From the NCBI GenBank assembly GCA_902805805.1, contig CADCUE010000268.1, forward strand, positions 1 to 23,152: a DNA stretch of 23,152 nt, in the 5' to 3' direction. The stretch is from an uncultured Frankineae bacterium (GTDB lineage: Bacteria > Actinomycetota > Actinomycetes > Mycobacteriales > SCTD01). The notes beneath the pieces are model-generated. The model was given only the letters and a program-made list of their open reading frames with translations, did not search any database and had not been told where the DNA came from. Each line of letters begins with the position of its first letter. Positions within the stretch are counted from its first letter, which is position 1. Positions 7,726 through 17,817 of the stretch are shown in pieces. Position numbers and translations under genes: made by a program.

Positions 7726-8178
7726 TCAGGGACCGGTCGAGCGGCAGGGGCGCCGTCGCAGCGAGCGGACGTAGTCCTCGGGCGCTCCGGCGGCCTCTGC
7801 CGCGTCGGCCAGCACCCCGAGGTAGCGCGCGGACGGCAGCCCGCCCTCGTACCCGTCGAGGACGTAGACCCAGCACAGCCGCTCGCCGTCCAGGGTGTGC
7901 ACGCGCACGCGGAGCTTGCGGTAGAGCCCGTTGTCGGCGCCCTCCCACGCGTCGAGCTGCGCCGCGTCGGCGTCGGTCATGTCGTACAGCCCCACGAACA
8001 CGTGCTCGCCCGGGGACTCGACGAGAGTGGCGAGCGAGCCCTCCCAGCCCAGGTCCTCGCCCCCGAAGGTCAGCCGCCAGCCCTCGAGCCAGCCGGTGCC
8101 GGCGACAGGGGAGTGGGGACAGCGCTGGTGCATCTGGGCGGGGTCCAGGTTGCTTCCGTACGCCGCGTAGAGCGCCAT
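7726..8178 (-). CDS. Gamma-glutamylcyclotransferase-like protein
   Basis: A 150-aa protein of the GGCT/AIG2-like fold. YGSNL at residues 7-11 forms the phosphate-like binding loop, and Glu79 in LDAWEGADNGLYRK matches the catalytic acid of the family. Members release 5-oxoproline from gamma-glutamyl compounds. The start ATG 8178 puts the conserved MALYAAYGSN at the N-terminus; an ATG at 8256 would add 26 unrelated residues. TAGTCT ends seven bases before ATG 8178, so a leaderless transcript is likely. Its stop lies three bases from the stop of the convergent amidohydrolase gene. Confidence 0.8.
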   Translation of the reverse strand: MALYAAYGSNLDPAQMHQRCPHSPVAGTGWLEGWRLTFGGEDLGWEGSLATLVESPGEHVFVGLYDMTDADAAQLDAWEGADNGLYRKLRVRVHTLDGERLCWVYVLDGYEGGLPSARYLGVLADAAEAAGAPEDYVRSLRRRPCRSTGP

Positions 8179-8185
8179 GCCAGCG

Positions 8186-8191
8186 AGACTA
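8186..8191 (-). promoter_or_regulatory. Putative -10 element, leaderless start of the GGCT-like gene
   Basis: TAGTCT on the minus strand, seven bases before ATG 8178. It supports the shorter start over the one at 8256. Confidence 0.5.
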
Positions 8192-8239
8192 GTGGGGCTG
8201 CGCAGGAGGACCCGACCGCTGTGGGCGACGATGGGTGCC

Positions 8240-9613
8240 ATGACGCGCATCGCCATCGTCGGAGGAGGACCCGCCGGTTACGAGGCCGCGCTCGTCGCCG
8301 TGGAGCTGGGCGCGGAGGTCACCCTCGTCGACCGCGACGGCATCGGCGGGCAGTGCGTGCTGTCGGACTGCGTGCCGTCCAAGACCTTCATCGCCACGAG
8401 CGAGACCATGGTGCAGCTGTCCCACGCCGACCGCGTCGGCGTGCGCACCAGCGGCGAGGTGACGACCGCCGTCGAGGAGGTCAACGCCCGGGTCAAGGCG
8501 CTGGCCCTGGCGCAGTCGGCCGACATCACCCGCCGGCTGGTCCGGCAGGGCGTGACGGTCCTGCAGGGGGCCGCCTGCCTGACCGCGGCGCACGACCTGG
8601 AGGTCACCGCCGACGACGGCACCACCTGCACGGTGGAGGCCGACGTGGTCCTGCTCGCGACCGGCGCCCACCCCCGTGTCGTGCGGGGCGCCGAGCCGGA
8701 CGGCGAGCGGATCCTCGACTGGCGGCAGCTGTACGACCTGCCGGAGCTGCCCGAGCACCTCGTCGTGATCGGGTCCGGCGTCACGGGAGCCGAGTTCGCC
8801 AACGCCTACCTCGCCGTCGGCTCCGACGTCACGCTGGTGTCCAGCCGCGAGCGGGTGCTGCCGGGCGAGGACCGTGACGCCGCCGAGCTGCTGCAGACGG
8901 TCTTCGAGCGCAGGGGCATGGCCGTGCGTCGGGGGCGCGCCGACCGGGTCGAGCGGCTGCCGGACGGCGTGCGCGTCCACCTCACCGACGGCACCGTCGT
9001 CGACGCCTCGCACGCGCTGATGACCGTCGGGTCGGTCCCCAACACGCGGGGTCTGGGTCTCGAGGAGGCCGGGATCGCGCTCACCGAGCAGGGCTTCATC
9101 TCGGTCGACCGGGTCTCGCGCACCAACGTGCCCGGGGTCTACGCCGCGGGCGACTGCACCGGCGTGCTCATGCTCGCGTCGGTGGCGGCGATGCAGGGCC
9201 GCATCGCGATGTGGCACGCGCTGGGCGAGGCGGTCGCGCCGCTGCGGCTGGGCACGGTGTCGGCGAACGTCTTCACCGACCCGCAGGTGGCCTCGGTGGG
9301 CGTCACCCAGAAGTCGGTCGAGGACGGGTCGGTCGCGGTGAAGAGCGTGACGCTGCCGCTCGCGACGAACGCGCGGGCCAAGATGCAGGGGATCACCGAC
9401 GGGTTCGTGAAGTTCTTCTGCCGCCCCGGGTCCGGGACGGTGCTCGGCGGTGTCGTCGTGGCCCCCAACGCCAGCGAGCTGATCATGCCGATCTCGATGG
9501 CCGTCCAGCACGGCCTGACGGCCGACCAGATCGCGCACACCTTCTCGATCTACCCGTCGCTGTCGGGCTCGGTGACCGAGGCCGCACGCCAGCTCATGCT
9601 GCACGAGGTGTGA
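8240..9613 (+). CDS. lpdA: LpdA-type NAD(P)H quinone reductase / pyridine nucleotide-disulfide flavoprotein
   Basis: FAD flavoprotein of 457 aa in the pyridine nucleotide-disulfide reductase family, most like M. tuberculosis LpdA (Rv3303c), an NAD(P)H:quinone reductase. It has FAD motif [13 protein letters not shown] (6-18), NAD motif [11 protein letters not shown], and the YAAGDCTG site. The redox loop [13 protein letters not shown] has Cys39 and Cys44 in the classic C-x4-C spacing. The dimer-interface His and Glu of true dihydrolipoamide dehydrogenases are replaced by Tyr438 and Gly443 ([12 protein letters not shown]), as in Rv3303c, so lipoamide activity is unlikely. ATG 8240 is preferred because MTRIAIVGG begins the fold; ATG 8231 is possible. 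Its stop overlaps the next gene start. Confidence 0.88.
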   Translation: MTRIAIVGGGPAGYEAALVAVELGAEVTLVDRDGIGGQCVLSDCVPSKTFIATSETMVQLSHADRVGVRTSGEVTTAVEEVNARVKALALAQSADITRRLVRQGVTVLQGAACLTAAHDLEVTADDGTTCTVEADVVLLATGAHPRVVRGAEPDGERILDWRQLYDLPELPEHLVVIGSGVTGAEFANAYLAVGSDVTLVSSRERVLPGEDRDAAELLQTVFERRGMAVRRGRADRVERLPDGVRVHLTDGTVVDASHALMTVGSVPNTRGLGLEEAGIALTEQGFISVDRVSRTNVPGVYAAGDCTGVLMLASVAAMQGRIAMWHALGEAVAPLRLGTVSANVFTDPQVASVGVTQKSVEDGSVAVKSVTLPLATNARAKMQGITDGFVKFFCRPGSGTVLGGVVVAPNASELIMPISMAVQHGLTADQIAHTFSIYPSLSGSVTEAARQLMLHEV

Positions 9614-10641
9614 GAGCGCTCCTGTACGAGGCGTTCGGCGGACCGCTCGAGGTCCGGTCCGTGCCCGACCCGGCGCCGCCGCCGGCCGGGGTGGTCGTGC
9701 GCGTCGGCGCGACGGGGGTCTGCCGCAGCGACTGGCACGGCTGGCAGGGCCACGACCCCGACGTGCGGCTGCCGCACGTGCCCGGGCACGAGCTCGCCGG
9801 CACGGTGGAGGCCGTCGGGTCGCAGGTCCGCCGCTGGCGGGTCGGCGACCGGGTGACCGTGCCCTTCGTCTGCGCCTGCGGCCGGTGCCCGCGCTGCGCC
9901 GCCGGTGACCACCAGGTGTGCGACGACCAGACGCAGCCGGGGTTCACGCACTGGGGGTCCTTCGCCGAGCGCGTGGTGCTCGAGCAGGCCGACGTCAACC
10001 TCGTCGCCCTGCCCGACGCGCTGCCGTTCGCGGTCGCGGCCTCGCTCGGCTGCCGCTTCACGACGGCGTTCCGCGCCGTGGTGCAGCAGGGCCGGGTGCG
10101 GCCGGGGGAGTGGGTCGCGGTGCACGGCTGCGGCGGCGTCGGGCTGTCGGCCGTGCAGGTCGCGGTCGCCGCAGGGGCGCAGGTCGTCGCCGTCGACGTG
10201 TCGCCCGGCGCGCTGTCGCTGGCGTCGTCGTCCGGCGCCGTGGCGACGGTCGACGCGCGGCTCTCGGACGTCGTTCCGGCCGTCCGGTCGGCGACCGGCG
10301 GCGGCGCCCACCTCTCGCTCGACGCCCTCGGCAGCCCGGCGACCTGCGTCGACTCGGTGCTCTGCCTGCGCCCCCGGGGACGGCACGTGCAGGTCGGGCT
10401 GCTGCCACCGTCGCAGGGCCGACCCCTCGTGCCGATGGAGCGGGTCGTCGCCCTCGAGCTGGAGGTGCTCGGCAGCCACGGGATGGCGGCGCACGCCTTC
10501 CCCGCGCTGCTGGACCTCGTGGTGGCGGGCCGGCTGCGGCCGGACCTGCTCGTCACGCGCGAGGTCGGGCTCGACGCGGCGGGCGCGGCGCTGGCCGAGG
10601 TCGGGCGCACCCCCGGGATCACCGTGGTGACGTCCTTCTGA
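9610..10641 (+). CDS. Zinc-dependent medium-chain alcohol dehydrogenase
   Basis: NAD(P)-dependent alcohol/aldehyde oxidoreductase of 343 aa. Catalytic zinc ligands are Cys38 (TGVCRSDWH), His60-Glu61 (PGHELAG) and Cys148 (LGCRFTTA). A structural zinc lobe [17 protein letters not shown] gives Cys90, 93, 96 and 104. The coenzyme site is [24 protein letters not shown], and the Asp after the second strand favours NAD over NADP. The start is GTG 9610, overlapping the lpdA stop as GTGA, so the two genes are co-translated. The substrate is unknown. A frame reaching back to 9211 is lpdA read out of phase. Confidence 0.9.
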   Translation: MRALLYEAFGGPLEVRSVPDPAPPPAGVVVRVGATGVCRSDWHGWQGHDPDVRLPHVPGHELAGTVEAVGSQVRRWRVGDRVTVPFVCACGRCPRCAAGDHQVCDDQTQPGFTHWGSFAERVVLEQADVNLVALPDALPFAVAASLGCRFTTAFRAVVQQGRVRPGEWVAVHGCGGVGLSAVQVAVAAGAQVVAVDVSPGALSLASSSGAVATVDARLSDVVPAVRSATGGGAHLSLDALGSPATCVDSVLCLRPRGRHVQVGLLPPSQGRPLVPMERVVALELEVLGSHGMAAHAFPALLDLVVAGRLRPDLLVTREVGLDAAGAALAEVGRTPGITVVTSF

Positions 10642-10659
10642 CCTGCCGTGCCACTGTGC

Positions 10660-10677
10660 GGGATCCCGGTGGGTCCC
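10660..10677. terminator. Possible small hairpin between convergent genes
   Basis: GGGATCCCGGTGGGTCCC can form a seven-pair stem (one G-T pair) with a four-base loop, in the 36-base gap between the dehydrogenase and metalloprotease stops. There is no T-run on either side, so it is a weak terminator candidate. Confidence 0.3.
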
Positions 10678-11538
10678 TCAGACGCACTCCCCGGAGCCCA
10701 GCTCGTGCAGGCCCCGCAGGTCGCCGGCGCCGAAGCCCGTGACGGAGGGGTCCGCCTGCTCGTACATCAGCTGCCTCGGGTCCGGCACGTGCGCGAGACC
10801 GACGAGGTGGCCCAGCTCGTGCAGCAGGACGAGGCGCACCCGCTGCGCGCCGGCCGCGTCGCCCGGAGCGTGGGCGAGGTCGCGGGCGTCGAGCACGACC
10901 TGACCGCTCGTGTAGCGCGGGACGGAGCGGCCGACGCTCTCGGCGACGGGACCGGCCTCACCGACGACGCTGCCGGTGAGCGACGGCCACTCGTCCTGCG
11001 TGGCCCAGGCGATCAGCACCGGATCGGTGCTGTCCTGCAGGGACCACCGGCTGACCACGTGCCGGTCCTGAGCGGGCGCCTCGTCGGTCAGGCCGTCGTC
11101 GACGAAGACCAGACCCGTCGCGCGCGACACCTCGGCGAGCGCCGAGACGAGCATGGCGGGACCGCTGGGCGGCTGCCCGTCGGGCCGCACGACGTAGTGG
11201 ATTTCCTGGCAGGGGTCGAAGGTGACCGGGCGACCGTCCGGGCGGTCGTTCAGGAAGGCGAAGCCGCCCTGCCCGGCCGGCGCCACCGCGGGGCGCCCCA
11301 GCGGCTCGCCGGGCTGCACGCTCAACCAGGCCACGGCCGCCAGGGCCGAGCCGAGCAGTCCGAGGGCGGCCCGCTGACCACGGCCGACCCGTCGGCGGGG
11401 ACGAGCCGGCGGCAGCGGCGCCCAGCGGCCGACCCGCTGCTCGGCGGACTCCTCGGGCGGACCGCTGCCGACCCACTCGTCGAGGTCGATGCTGTCCCAG
11501 GCGTCCCAGCCCTCGTCGCCCCGGACGCCCTCGACCAC
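10678..11538 (-). CDS. Membrane-anchored matrixin-like zinc metalloprotease
   Basis: A 286-aa protein with HELGHLVGLAH (240-250), the HExxHxxGxxH zinc motif of metzincins, followed by the Met-turn at Met258 (RQLMYEQ). The N-terminus is acidic and Trp-rich (WDAWDSIDLDEW), then basic (RPRRRVGRGQR). One membrane helix (about 57-74) should leave the protease domain outside the cell. Two cysteines (FDPCQE and the C-terminal GECV) could pair outside. GTG 11538 is preceded by TAGTCT six bases away, which predicts a leaderless start. Substrate is unknown. It follows accA on the same strand after 90 bases but probably has its own promoter. Confidence 0.82.
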   Translation of the reverse strand: MVEGVRGDEGWDAWDSIDLDEWVGSGPPEESAEQRVGRWAPLPPARPRRRVGRGQRAALGLLGSALAAVAWLSVQPGEPLGRPAVAPAGQGGFAFLNDRPDGRPVTFDPCQEIHYVVRPDGQPPSGPAMLVSALAEVSRATGLVFVDDGLTDEAPAQDRHVVSRWSLQDSTDPVLIAWATQDEWPSLTGSVVGEAGPVAESVGRSVPRYTSGQVVLDARDLAHAPGDAAGAQRVRLVLLHELGHLVGLAHVPDPRQLMYEQADPSVTGFGAGDLRGLHELGSGECV

Positions 11539-11544
11539 CGTCGC

Positions 11545-11550
11545 AGACTA
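11545..11550 (-). promoter_or_regulatory. Putative -10 element of the metalloprotease gene, leaderless
   Basis: TAGTCT on the minus strand, six bases before GTG 11538. It is the same hexamer as before the GGCT-like gene. Confidence 0.45.
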
Positions 11551-11628
11551 GGCAGCCTCCGGCGTCCTGACAGCCGGTGCGTCGACGTCCACCCGGTCAG
11601 GTGGTGGGGCCGCCGCGACCGTCCCGGC

Positions 11629-13371
11629 TCAGTCCTCGATGTCGCAGAGCGGCGCGCCGCTCGTGACGACCTCGCCGACCGCGGCGGACAGGCCGCGGAC
11701 CGTGCCGGCCTTGTGCGCGGTGATCGGCTGCTCCATCTTCATCGCCTCGAGGACGACCACCAGGTCTCCTGCCGCCACGACGCTGCCGTCCTGGACGGCC
11801 ACCTTCACGATGGTGCCCTGCATCGGTGAGGTGAGGCGGCTGCCGGACGACGCGGCGGCGCCGGCCTTGCGCCCGGACCGCTTGGGGGCAGCGGACCTGG
11901 CTGCCGAGCCGGCGACCGCCCCGAGCCCGGCGGGCAGCGACACCTCGAGCCGTCGGCCGCCGACCTCCACGACGACGGTCTCGCGCGGCTGCGGCTCGTC
12001 GGCCTCGGCGGCGCCGGTGTACGGCGGGAGGTCGTTGTCGAACTCGGTCTCGATCCAGCGGTTGTGCACCCGGAACGGCTCGGCTGTGAAGGCGGGGTCG
12101 CGCACGACGGCGCGGTGGAACGGCAGCAGCGTGGCCATCCCCTCGACGCGCATCTCGTCCAGCGCGCGGCGGCTGCGCTCGAGCGCCTGCGTGCGGGTGG
12201 CGCCCGTGACGATCAGCTTGGCGAGCAGCGAGTCGAACGCGCCGCCGACCACCGAGCCGTGCTCGACGCCGGAGTCCAGGCGCACCCCGGGGCCGCTCGG
12301 CGCGACGAACGTCGTCACGGCGCCCGGCGCGGGCAGGAACCCGCGGCCGGGGTCCTCGCCGTTGATGCGGAACTCGAAGCTGTGCCCGCGCGGCTCGGGG
12401 TCGGAGAAGCCGAGCGGCTCGCCCTCGGCGATGCGGAACTGCTCGCGCACCAGGTCGACGCCGGTGACCTCCTCGGTCACCGGGTGCTCGACCTGCAGGC
12501 GGGTGTTGACCTCGAGGAAGCTGATCAGCCCGTCCTGGCCGACGAGGAACTCGCAGGTGCCGGCTCCGACGTAGCCGGCCTCGCGGATGATGTCCTTGGA
12601 CGCGGAGTACAGCTGCGCGGTCTGCTCCTCGGTGAGGAACGGCGCGGGCGCCTCCTCCACGACCTTCTGGTAGCGGCGCTGCAGCGAGCAGTCGCGGGTC
12701 GAGACGACGACGACGTTGCCGTGCGTGTCGGCCAGCACCTGCGTCTCGACGTGCCGCGGCTGGTCGAGGTAGCGCTCGACGAAGCACTCGCCGCGGCCGA
12801 ACGCGGCGACCGCCTCGCGCACGGCCGACTCGTACAGCTCCGGGATCTCCTCCGACGTGCGGGCGATCTTGAGGCCGCGACCGCCGCCGCCGAACGCCGC
12901 CTTGATCGCGACGGGCAGGCCGTGCTCGGCGACGAAGGCCAGCACCTCGTCGACGCCGGAGACCGGGTCGGGGGTGCCCGGCGCGAGCGGGGCGCCGATC
13001 TTGAGGGCGAGGTGCCGGGCGGTCGTCTTGTCGCCGAGCGACGCGATCGCGGCCGGCGGGGGCCCGATCCAGGTGGCGCCCGCGTCCAGGACCGCCTGGG
13101 CGAAGTCGGCGTTCTCGGACAGGAAGCCGTAGCCGGGGTGCACGGCGTCGGCGCCCGAGTCGGCCAGCGCCTGGAGCACCTTGTCGATGCGCAGGTAGGA
13201 GTCGCCGGGCGTCGTGCCGCCGAGCGCGAAGGCCTCGTCGGCGACCCGCACGTGCAGCGCGTCGAGGTCGGGCTCGGCGTAGACCGCGACGGACTGCAGG
13301 CCGGCGTCGCGGCACGCGCGGGCGACGCGGACGGCGATCTCGCCGCGGTTGGCGATCAGGACCTTGCGCAC
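11629..13371 (-). CDS. accA: Acyl-CoA carboxylase alpha subunit (biotin carboxylase + biotin carrier)
   Basis: ATP-dependent biotin carboxylase fused to its biotin carrier, 580 aa, as in actinobacterial AccA3/AccA2. The order is: N-terminal domain from [19 protein letters not shown]-grasp with the glycine loop [12 protein letters not shown]; the C-terminal BC domain; then a carrier domain where Lys545 in EAMKMEQPI is biotinylated. It carboxylates biotin for the beta subunit encoded just upstream. GTG 13371 was chosen because the conserved N-terminus begins there and GAGGAG lies seven bases before. A frame open to 13776 overlaps accE and accD and was rejected. In several relatives a maf gene separates accE from accA; here the gap is 23 bases. 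Confidence 0.95.
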   Translation of the reverse strand: MRKVLIANRGEIAVRVARACRDAGLQSVAVYAEPDLDALHVRVADEAFALGGTTPGDSYLRIDKVLQALADSGADAVHPGYGFLSENADFAQAVLDAGATWIGPPPAAIASLGDKTTARHLALKIGAPLAPGTPDPVSGVDEVLAFVAEHGLPVAIKAAFGGGGRGLKIARTSEEIPELYESAVREAVAAFGRGECFVERYLDQPRHVETQVLADTHGNVVVVSTRDCSLQRRYQKVVEEAPAPFLTEEQTAQLYSASKDIIREAGYVGAGTCEFLVGQDGLISFLEVNTRLQVEHPVTEEVTGVDLVREQFRIAEGEPLGFSDPEPRGHSFEFRINGEDPGRGFLPAPGAVTTFVAPSGPGVRLDSGVEHGSVVGGAFDSLLAKLIVTGATRTQALERSRRALDEMRVEGMATLLPFHRAVVRDPAFTAEPFRVHNRWIETEFDNDLPPYTGAAEADEPQPRETVVVEVGGRRLEVSLPAGLGAVAGSAARSAAPKRSGRKAGAAASSGSRLTSPMQGTIVKVAVQDGSVVAAGDLVVVLEAMKMEQPITAHKAGTVRGLSAAVGEVVTSGAPLCDIED

Positions 13372-13394
13372 GGCACTGCTCCTCGGGGGCGGGC

Positions 13395-13600
13395 TCAGCG
13401 GGGCAGACCGGAGGCGTGCCACGCGCCCGGTCCGGGGGACAGGGGTGCGCGCAGGACCGGCCGGCCCCAGCGCGAGCGGACCGGGGCGGCCGGCGGCGCC
13501 GGGACGCGGGTGCGCGCGGTCACGACGGCGACCAGCGCGGCGAGCTCCTCCGCCGACGGCGCGCCGCGCACCACCCGGAGCAGCGGCCGGGCGTCGTCGC

Positions 13601-13604
<4 letters not shown>
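13395..13604 (-). CDS. accE: Acyl-CoA carboxylase epsilon subunit
   Basis: A small subunit of 69 aa, found only in actinobacteria, that stabilises the alpha-beta carboxylase complex. It has the usual [21 protein letters not shown] helix near the N-terminus, a Pro/Ala-rich linker, SRWGRP, and the C-terminal signature [13 protein letters not shown]. It starts at GTG 13604 overlapping the accD stop as GTGA. Similarity among epsilon subunits is low except for these two ends, and both are present. Confidence 0.9.
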
Positions 13605-15208
<1,604 letters not shown>

Positions 15209-15215
15209 CCGAGGC

Positions 15216-15221
15216 AGGGTA
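15216..15221 (-). promoter_or_regulatory. Putative -10 element of the accD-accE-accA operon, leaderless
   Basis: TACCCT on the minus strand, seven bases before GTG 15208. No clear -35 hexamer is seen. The CRP-like site at 15245-15260 is centred about 44 bases upstream of the predicted transcript start. Confidence 0.45.
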
Positions 15222-15244
15222 GCCACGCCGCCGCAGTGGCAGGG

Positions 15245-15260
15245 TGTGAGGGTGAGCACA
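15245..15260 (+). promoter_or_regulatory. CRP/GlxR-like site in the accD/birA divergent region
   Basis: TGTGAGGGTGAGCACA has the same half-sites (TGTGA-N6-GCACA) as the site before sdhC. It overlaps the birA start codon (GTG 15252) and sits near -44 of the predicted accD transcript. Binding there could activate accD and block birA. I saw no third copy when scanning for these half-sites by eye. Confidence 0.45.
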
Positions 15261-16085
15261 GACACGTCCGGCAGCACGTCCGGCACGGGCGCCTTCGACA
15301 CGGGGGCGTACGGCGACCTGTCCCGGCCGCCGCTGCGCGCGACGGCGCTGCAGCGCGCGCTGGCTCCGGACGGCTGGCGCGTCGAGGTGCTCAGGACGAC
15401 CGGCTCGACCAACGCGGTGGTCGCCGAGCGCGCCCTGGCCGGTGAGCCGGCCGGCCTGGTCGTCGTCGCCGAGCAGCAGACCTCGGGCCGGGGCCGGCTG
15501 GACCGCTCGTGGAGCTCACCACCGCGCGCCGGCCTCACCCTGTCGGCGCTGGTGCGCCCGGAGCTGCCGGCGGACCGCTGGCCGTGGCTGCCGCTGCTCA
15601 CCGGGCTCGCCGTCGCGACCGCCGTCCGCGAGCAGGCGGAGCTCGACGCGGTGCTCAAGTGGCCCAACGACGTCCTGGTCGACGGTCGCAAGGTCTGCGG
15701 TGTGCTGGCCGAGGTGCCGCAGCCCGGCGCCGCCGTGCTCGGCATCGGCCTCAACGTGACGACCCGCGCCGACGAGCTGCCCACCGCGACGGCGACCTCG
15801 CTGCAGCTGGCCGGCGGCGCGACGACGGACCGCGACACCCTGCTGCGGGCGGTGCTGCGCGCGCTGACCGACGTCCTCGCCGACGTCGACGGGTCGCGGG
15901 CCGCCTACCGCGAGCGCTGCAGCACGCTGGGGCAGCGGGTGCGCGTGGAGCAGCCCGGCGGGTCGGTCGTCGAGGGCGTCGCCTCGGCCGTCGACGACGA
16001 CGGGCGGCTGGTGGTGGACGGCCGGGCCCACGGCGCGGGCGACGTCGTCCACCTGCGCCCGGCCGGTCCGGGCACGGCGCCGTAG
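15252..16085 (+). CDS. birA: Biotin--[acetyl-CoA-carboxylase] ligase
   Basis: Attaches biotin to the carrier lysine of the carboxylase alpha subunit, using ATP. The 277-aa protein has [11 protein letters not shown] (49-59), the biotinyl-AMP loop [10 protein letters not shown] (78-87), [15 protein letters not shown] (136-150) and the C-terminal SH3-like domain. There is no N-terminal DNA-binding domain, so it is a class I ligase and not a repressor. Start GTG 15252 (or GTG 15246, two codons earlier) lies 43 bases from the divergent accD start. CAGGGT six bases before GTG 15252 is an imperfect -10. Its place next to its own substrate operon fits its job. Confidence 0.92.
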   Translation: MSTDTSGSTSGTGAFDTGAYGDLSRPPLRATALQRALAPDGWRVEVLRTTGSTNAVVAERALAGEPAGLVVVAEQQTSGRGRLDRSWSSPPRAGLTLSALVRPELPADRWPWLPLLTGLAVATAVREQAELDAVLKWPNDVLVDGRKVCGVLAEVPQPGAAVLGIGLNVTTRADELPTATATSLQLAGGATTDRDTLLRAVLRALTDVLADVDGSRAAYRERCSTLGQRVRVEQPGGSVVEGVASAVDDDGRLVVDGRAHGAGDVVHLRPAGPGTAP

Positions 16086-16092
16086 CGGCGCG

Positions 16093-16416
16093 TCAGCGGG
16101 AGGCGCCCGGCTCGTCCCGGCGCAGCACGGGTCGGGCCGCCGGCTCCGGGGGGACGGCGGTCCCCGGCTCGTACGGCGGCCAGTCGCCCTGCGGCGGCGT
16201 CACCGAGTCGAACCAGCGGTTCTGCGCGCGGGCGCCCGCCCGCTCGCCCGGTCCGCCGGCGTTGCTCCACAGCGAGCTCATCACGGCGGCGATGCCGGCG
16301 GCCAGCACCAGCAGGGCCGCCGGGACACCGGGCGGCAGGACGGCCGCGCCGACCAGGAAGGCGACCACGGCGACCAGTCGCACCACCAGGTAGACCCGGA
16401 CCCGCGACCTCGCCAT
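16093..16416 (-). CDS. Small membrane protein of unknown function
   Basis: A 107-aa protein I do not recognise as a named family. The N-terminal half has two close hydrophobic helices (about 8-27 and 30-48, split at the PPGVP turn). A polar, proline-rich tail follows, with QNRWFDSVTPPQGDWPPYEPG. The short basic N-terminus MARSRVR suggests both ends are inside the cell. ATG 16416 has TAGCGT six bases upstream and TTGCGG 16 bases before that, a good promoter for a leaderless gene. It lies between birA and gtrA, where M. tuberculosis also has a membrane protein gene, but I cannot show they are homologous. Confidence 0.65.
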   Translation of the reverse strand: MARSRVRVYLVVRLVAVVAFLVGAAVLPPGVPAALLVLAAGIAAVMSSLWSNAGGPGERAGARAQNRWFDSVTPPQGDWPPYEPGTAVPPEPAARPVLRRDEPGASR

Positions 16417-16422
16417 GCACCG

Positions 16423-16450
16423 ACGCTACGCCGCTCAGGGTGGTCCGCAA
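16423..16450 (-). promoter_or_regulatory. Putative promoter of the small membrane protein gene
   Basis: On the minus strand TTGCGG (16445-16450), a 16-base spacer and TAGCGT (16423-16428) are followed after six bases by ATG 16416. It is one of the few sites here with both a -35 and a -10. Confidence 0.5.
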
Positions 16451-16468
16451 CCCCACTCCCGCCCTGCG

Positions 16469-17005
16469 CTACGAGGGGCTGATCGTCCCGTCGTGCACGT
16501 CCTCGAGCACGGCGCGGGCGGCGGCGTCACCGTCGACCGCGGCCTCCTCGACCGCGGCCGGCGCGGCCCACACGAACCGCCGGTAGGACCAGAAGCGGAA
16601 GGTCGTGCCCAGCACCAGCCCGATGCCGTTGGCGGAGATGTTGTCGGCCAGCCGTGACTCGAAGCCGAGCACGTAGTGCGAGATCGCGAGGCACAGCAGG
16701 GAGATCGACAGCCCGACGCAGTTCAGGACGAAGAAGACGCTGTACTCGCGACGCACGTTGGTGCGCCTGCGGTGCTTGAACGACCAGGCGCGGTTGAGCA
16801 GGAACGCGTTGGTCGCCGAGAAGACGGTCGAGATCACCTTCGCGGTGAGCGGCTTGTCCTCCAGGACGAGCAGCACGAGGTTGAAGATCGCGACGTCGAT
16901 GAGGAAGCTGAGCGCCCCGACCGTGCCGAACTTGGCGAGCTCCGACAGCAGCCCTCGCACGCGGTCCTCGAGCCCGCCGAGCAGCCCCCGACGCGACGAC
17001 GACAC
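16469..17005 (-). CDS. GtrA-family membrane protein
   Basis: A 178-aa four-helix membrane protein of the GtrA/DPMS family, thought to help move lipid-linked sugars across the membrane or to partner with glycosyltransferases in building cell-wall polysaccharide. It begins LAKFGTVGALSFLIDVAIFNLVLLVL, then ATNAFLLNRAWSFKHRRR (the conserved Asn/Arg/Trp stretch), then YSVFFVLNCVGLSISLLCLAIS, and the last helix NISANGIGLVLGTTFRFWSYRRFVW. The acidic C-terminal tail is not conserved. Start GTG 17005 is six bases from TAGGCT (17012-17017). A GtrA-type gene near purK is a common actinobacterial arrangement. Confidence 0.85.
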   Translation of the reverse strand: MSSSRRGLLGGLEDRVRGLLSELAKFGTVGALSFLIDVAIFNLVLLVLEDKPLTAKVISTVFSATNAFLLNRAWSFKHRRRTNVRREYSVFFVLNCVGLSISLLCLAISHYVLGFESRLADNISANGIGLVLGTTFRFWSYRRFVWAAPAAVEEAAVDGDAAARAVLEDVHDGTISPS

Positions 17006-17011
17006 CGGCGC

Positions 17012-17021
17012 AGCCTACCGT
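17012..17021. promoter_or_regulatory. Overlapping divergent -10 elements between gtrA and the phosphatase gene
   Basis: The minus-strand TAGGCT (17012-17017) and plus-strand TACCGT (17016-17021) share the same TA pair. Each ends 6 or 7 bases before a start codon (GTG 17005 on minus, ATG 17029 on plus). Both genes would be leaderless and only one polymerase could open this spot at a time. Confidence 0.45.
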
Positions 17022-17028
17022 TGCGCCG

Positions 17029-17817
17029 ATGAGCTGGATCGACCTCGAAGGCGCGGTCAACGTCCGTGACGTGGGGGGTCTGCCCACGGTCGACGGCCGC
17101 GCGACCCGCGCGGGGGTGCTGCTGCGCGCCGACAACCTGCAGGGGCTCACGCCGGGCGACGTCGCGCGGCTGACGCAGGACCTCGGGGTGCGCACCGTCC
17201 TCGACCTGCGCACCGGTCGCGAGGTCGAGCAGGAGGGGCCCGGTCCGCTGCGGGCCACGGAGGTCGTCCACCACCACGTCTCGCTCATCCCGGAGCCGCC
17301 GGGCGAGTCCGCCCGCGAGGAGATCGACCGGGCGGTGCCCCACCGGCCCGACCGCGCCGGCGCGACGCCGACCGACATGACCGGCTACTACGTGGGCTAC
17401 CTCGAGGACGCCCCGCAGAACCTGGCGCGCGCGCTGCGGCTCCTGGCCGAGCCGTCGACCGGGCCGGCGCTGGTCCACTGCGCCGCCGGCAAGGACCGCA
17501 CCGGAGTCGTCGTCGCGCTCGCGCTGTCGCTCGCCGGGGTGCGCCGGGAGGCGGTGGTGGCCGACTACGCGAGGAGCGCCGAGCGCATCGACGGCGTGCT
17601 GGCCCGACTGCGGGCGTCGCGGACGTACGGCCCGTCGCTGGCCGACACCAGCGCCGACGCGATCCGCCCCGTGCCGGGCTCGATGGAGCGCTTCCTGGAC
17701 CACGTCGACCGGGAGTACGGCGGCCCGCACGGACTGGCCTTCGCGATCGGCGTCGACGAGGAGGCGATCGCCCGGCTCGCCACGCGCCTCGTGGGGACCT
17801 CTCCGCACGCCCGATGA
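17029..17817 (+). CDS. PtpB-like tyrosine/phosphoinositide phosphatase
   Basis: A 262-aa phosphatase with active site HCAAGKDRTG: nucleophile Cys151 and Arg157, the C-x5-R loop. The opening NVRDVGGLPT and FRSD-like LLRADNLQGLT stretches are the marks of the PtpB family of actinobacteria. Lys155 within the loop is typical of members that also act on phosphoinositides. No signal peptide is seen, so the enzyme is either cytoplasmic or exported by an unrecognised route. ATG 17029 is the only start compatible with the N-terminal motif and lies seven bases after TACCGT. The stop overlaps the next start as ATGA. Confidence 0.88.
   Translation: MSWIDLEGAVNVRDVGGLPTVDGRATRAGVLLRADNLQGLTPGDVARLTQDLGVRTVLDLRTGREVEQEGPGPLRATEVVHHHVSLIPEPPGESAREEIDRAVPHRPDRAGATPTDMTGYYVGYLEDAPQNLARALRLLAEPSTGPALVHCAAGKDRTGVVVALALSLAGVRREAVVADYARSAERIDGVLARLRASRTYGPSLADTSADAIRPVPGSMERFLDHVDREYGGPHGLAFAIGVDEEAIARLATRLVGTSPHAR

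Noticed and set aside
8240..9613. Calling the flavoprotein a true dihydrolipoamide dehydrogenase (E3)
   Set aside because: The essential C-terminal His and Glu are replaced by Tyr and Gly, and the overall text follows the LpdA quinone reductase branch.
9609..9624. Possible third CRP-like site at TGTGAGAGCGCTCCTG
   Set aside because: Only the first half matches; the second half (TCCTG) does not, and it lies in the lpdA/dehydrogenase overlap with no promoter nearby.
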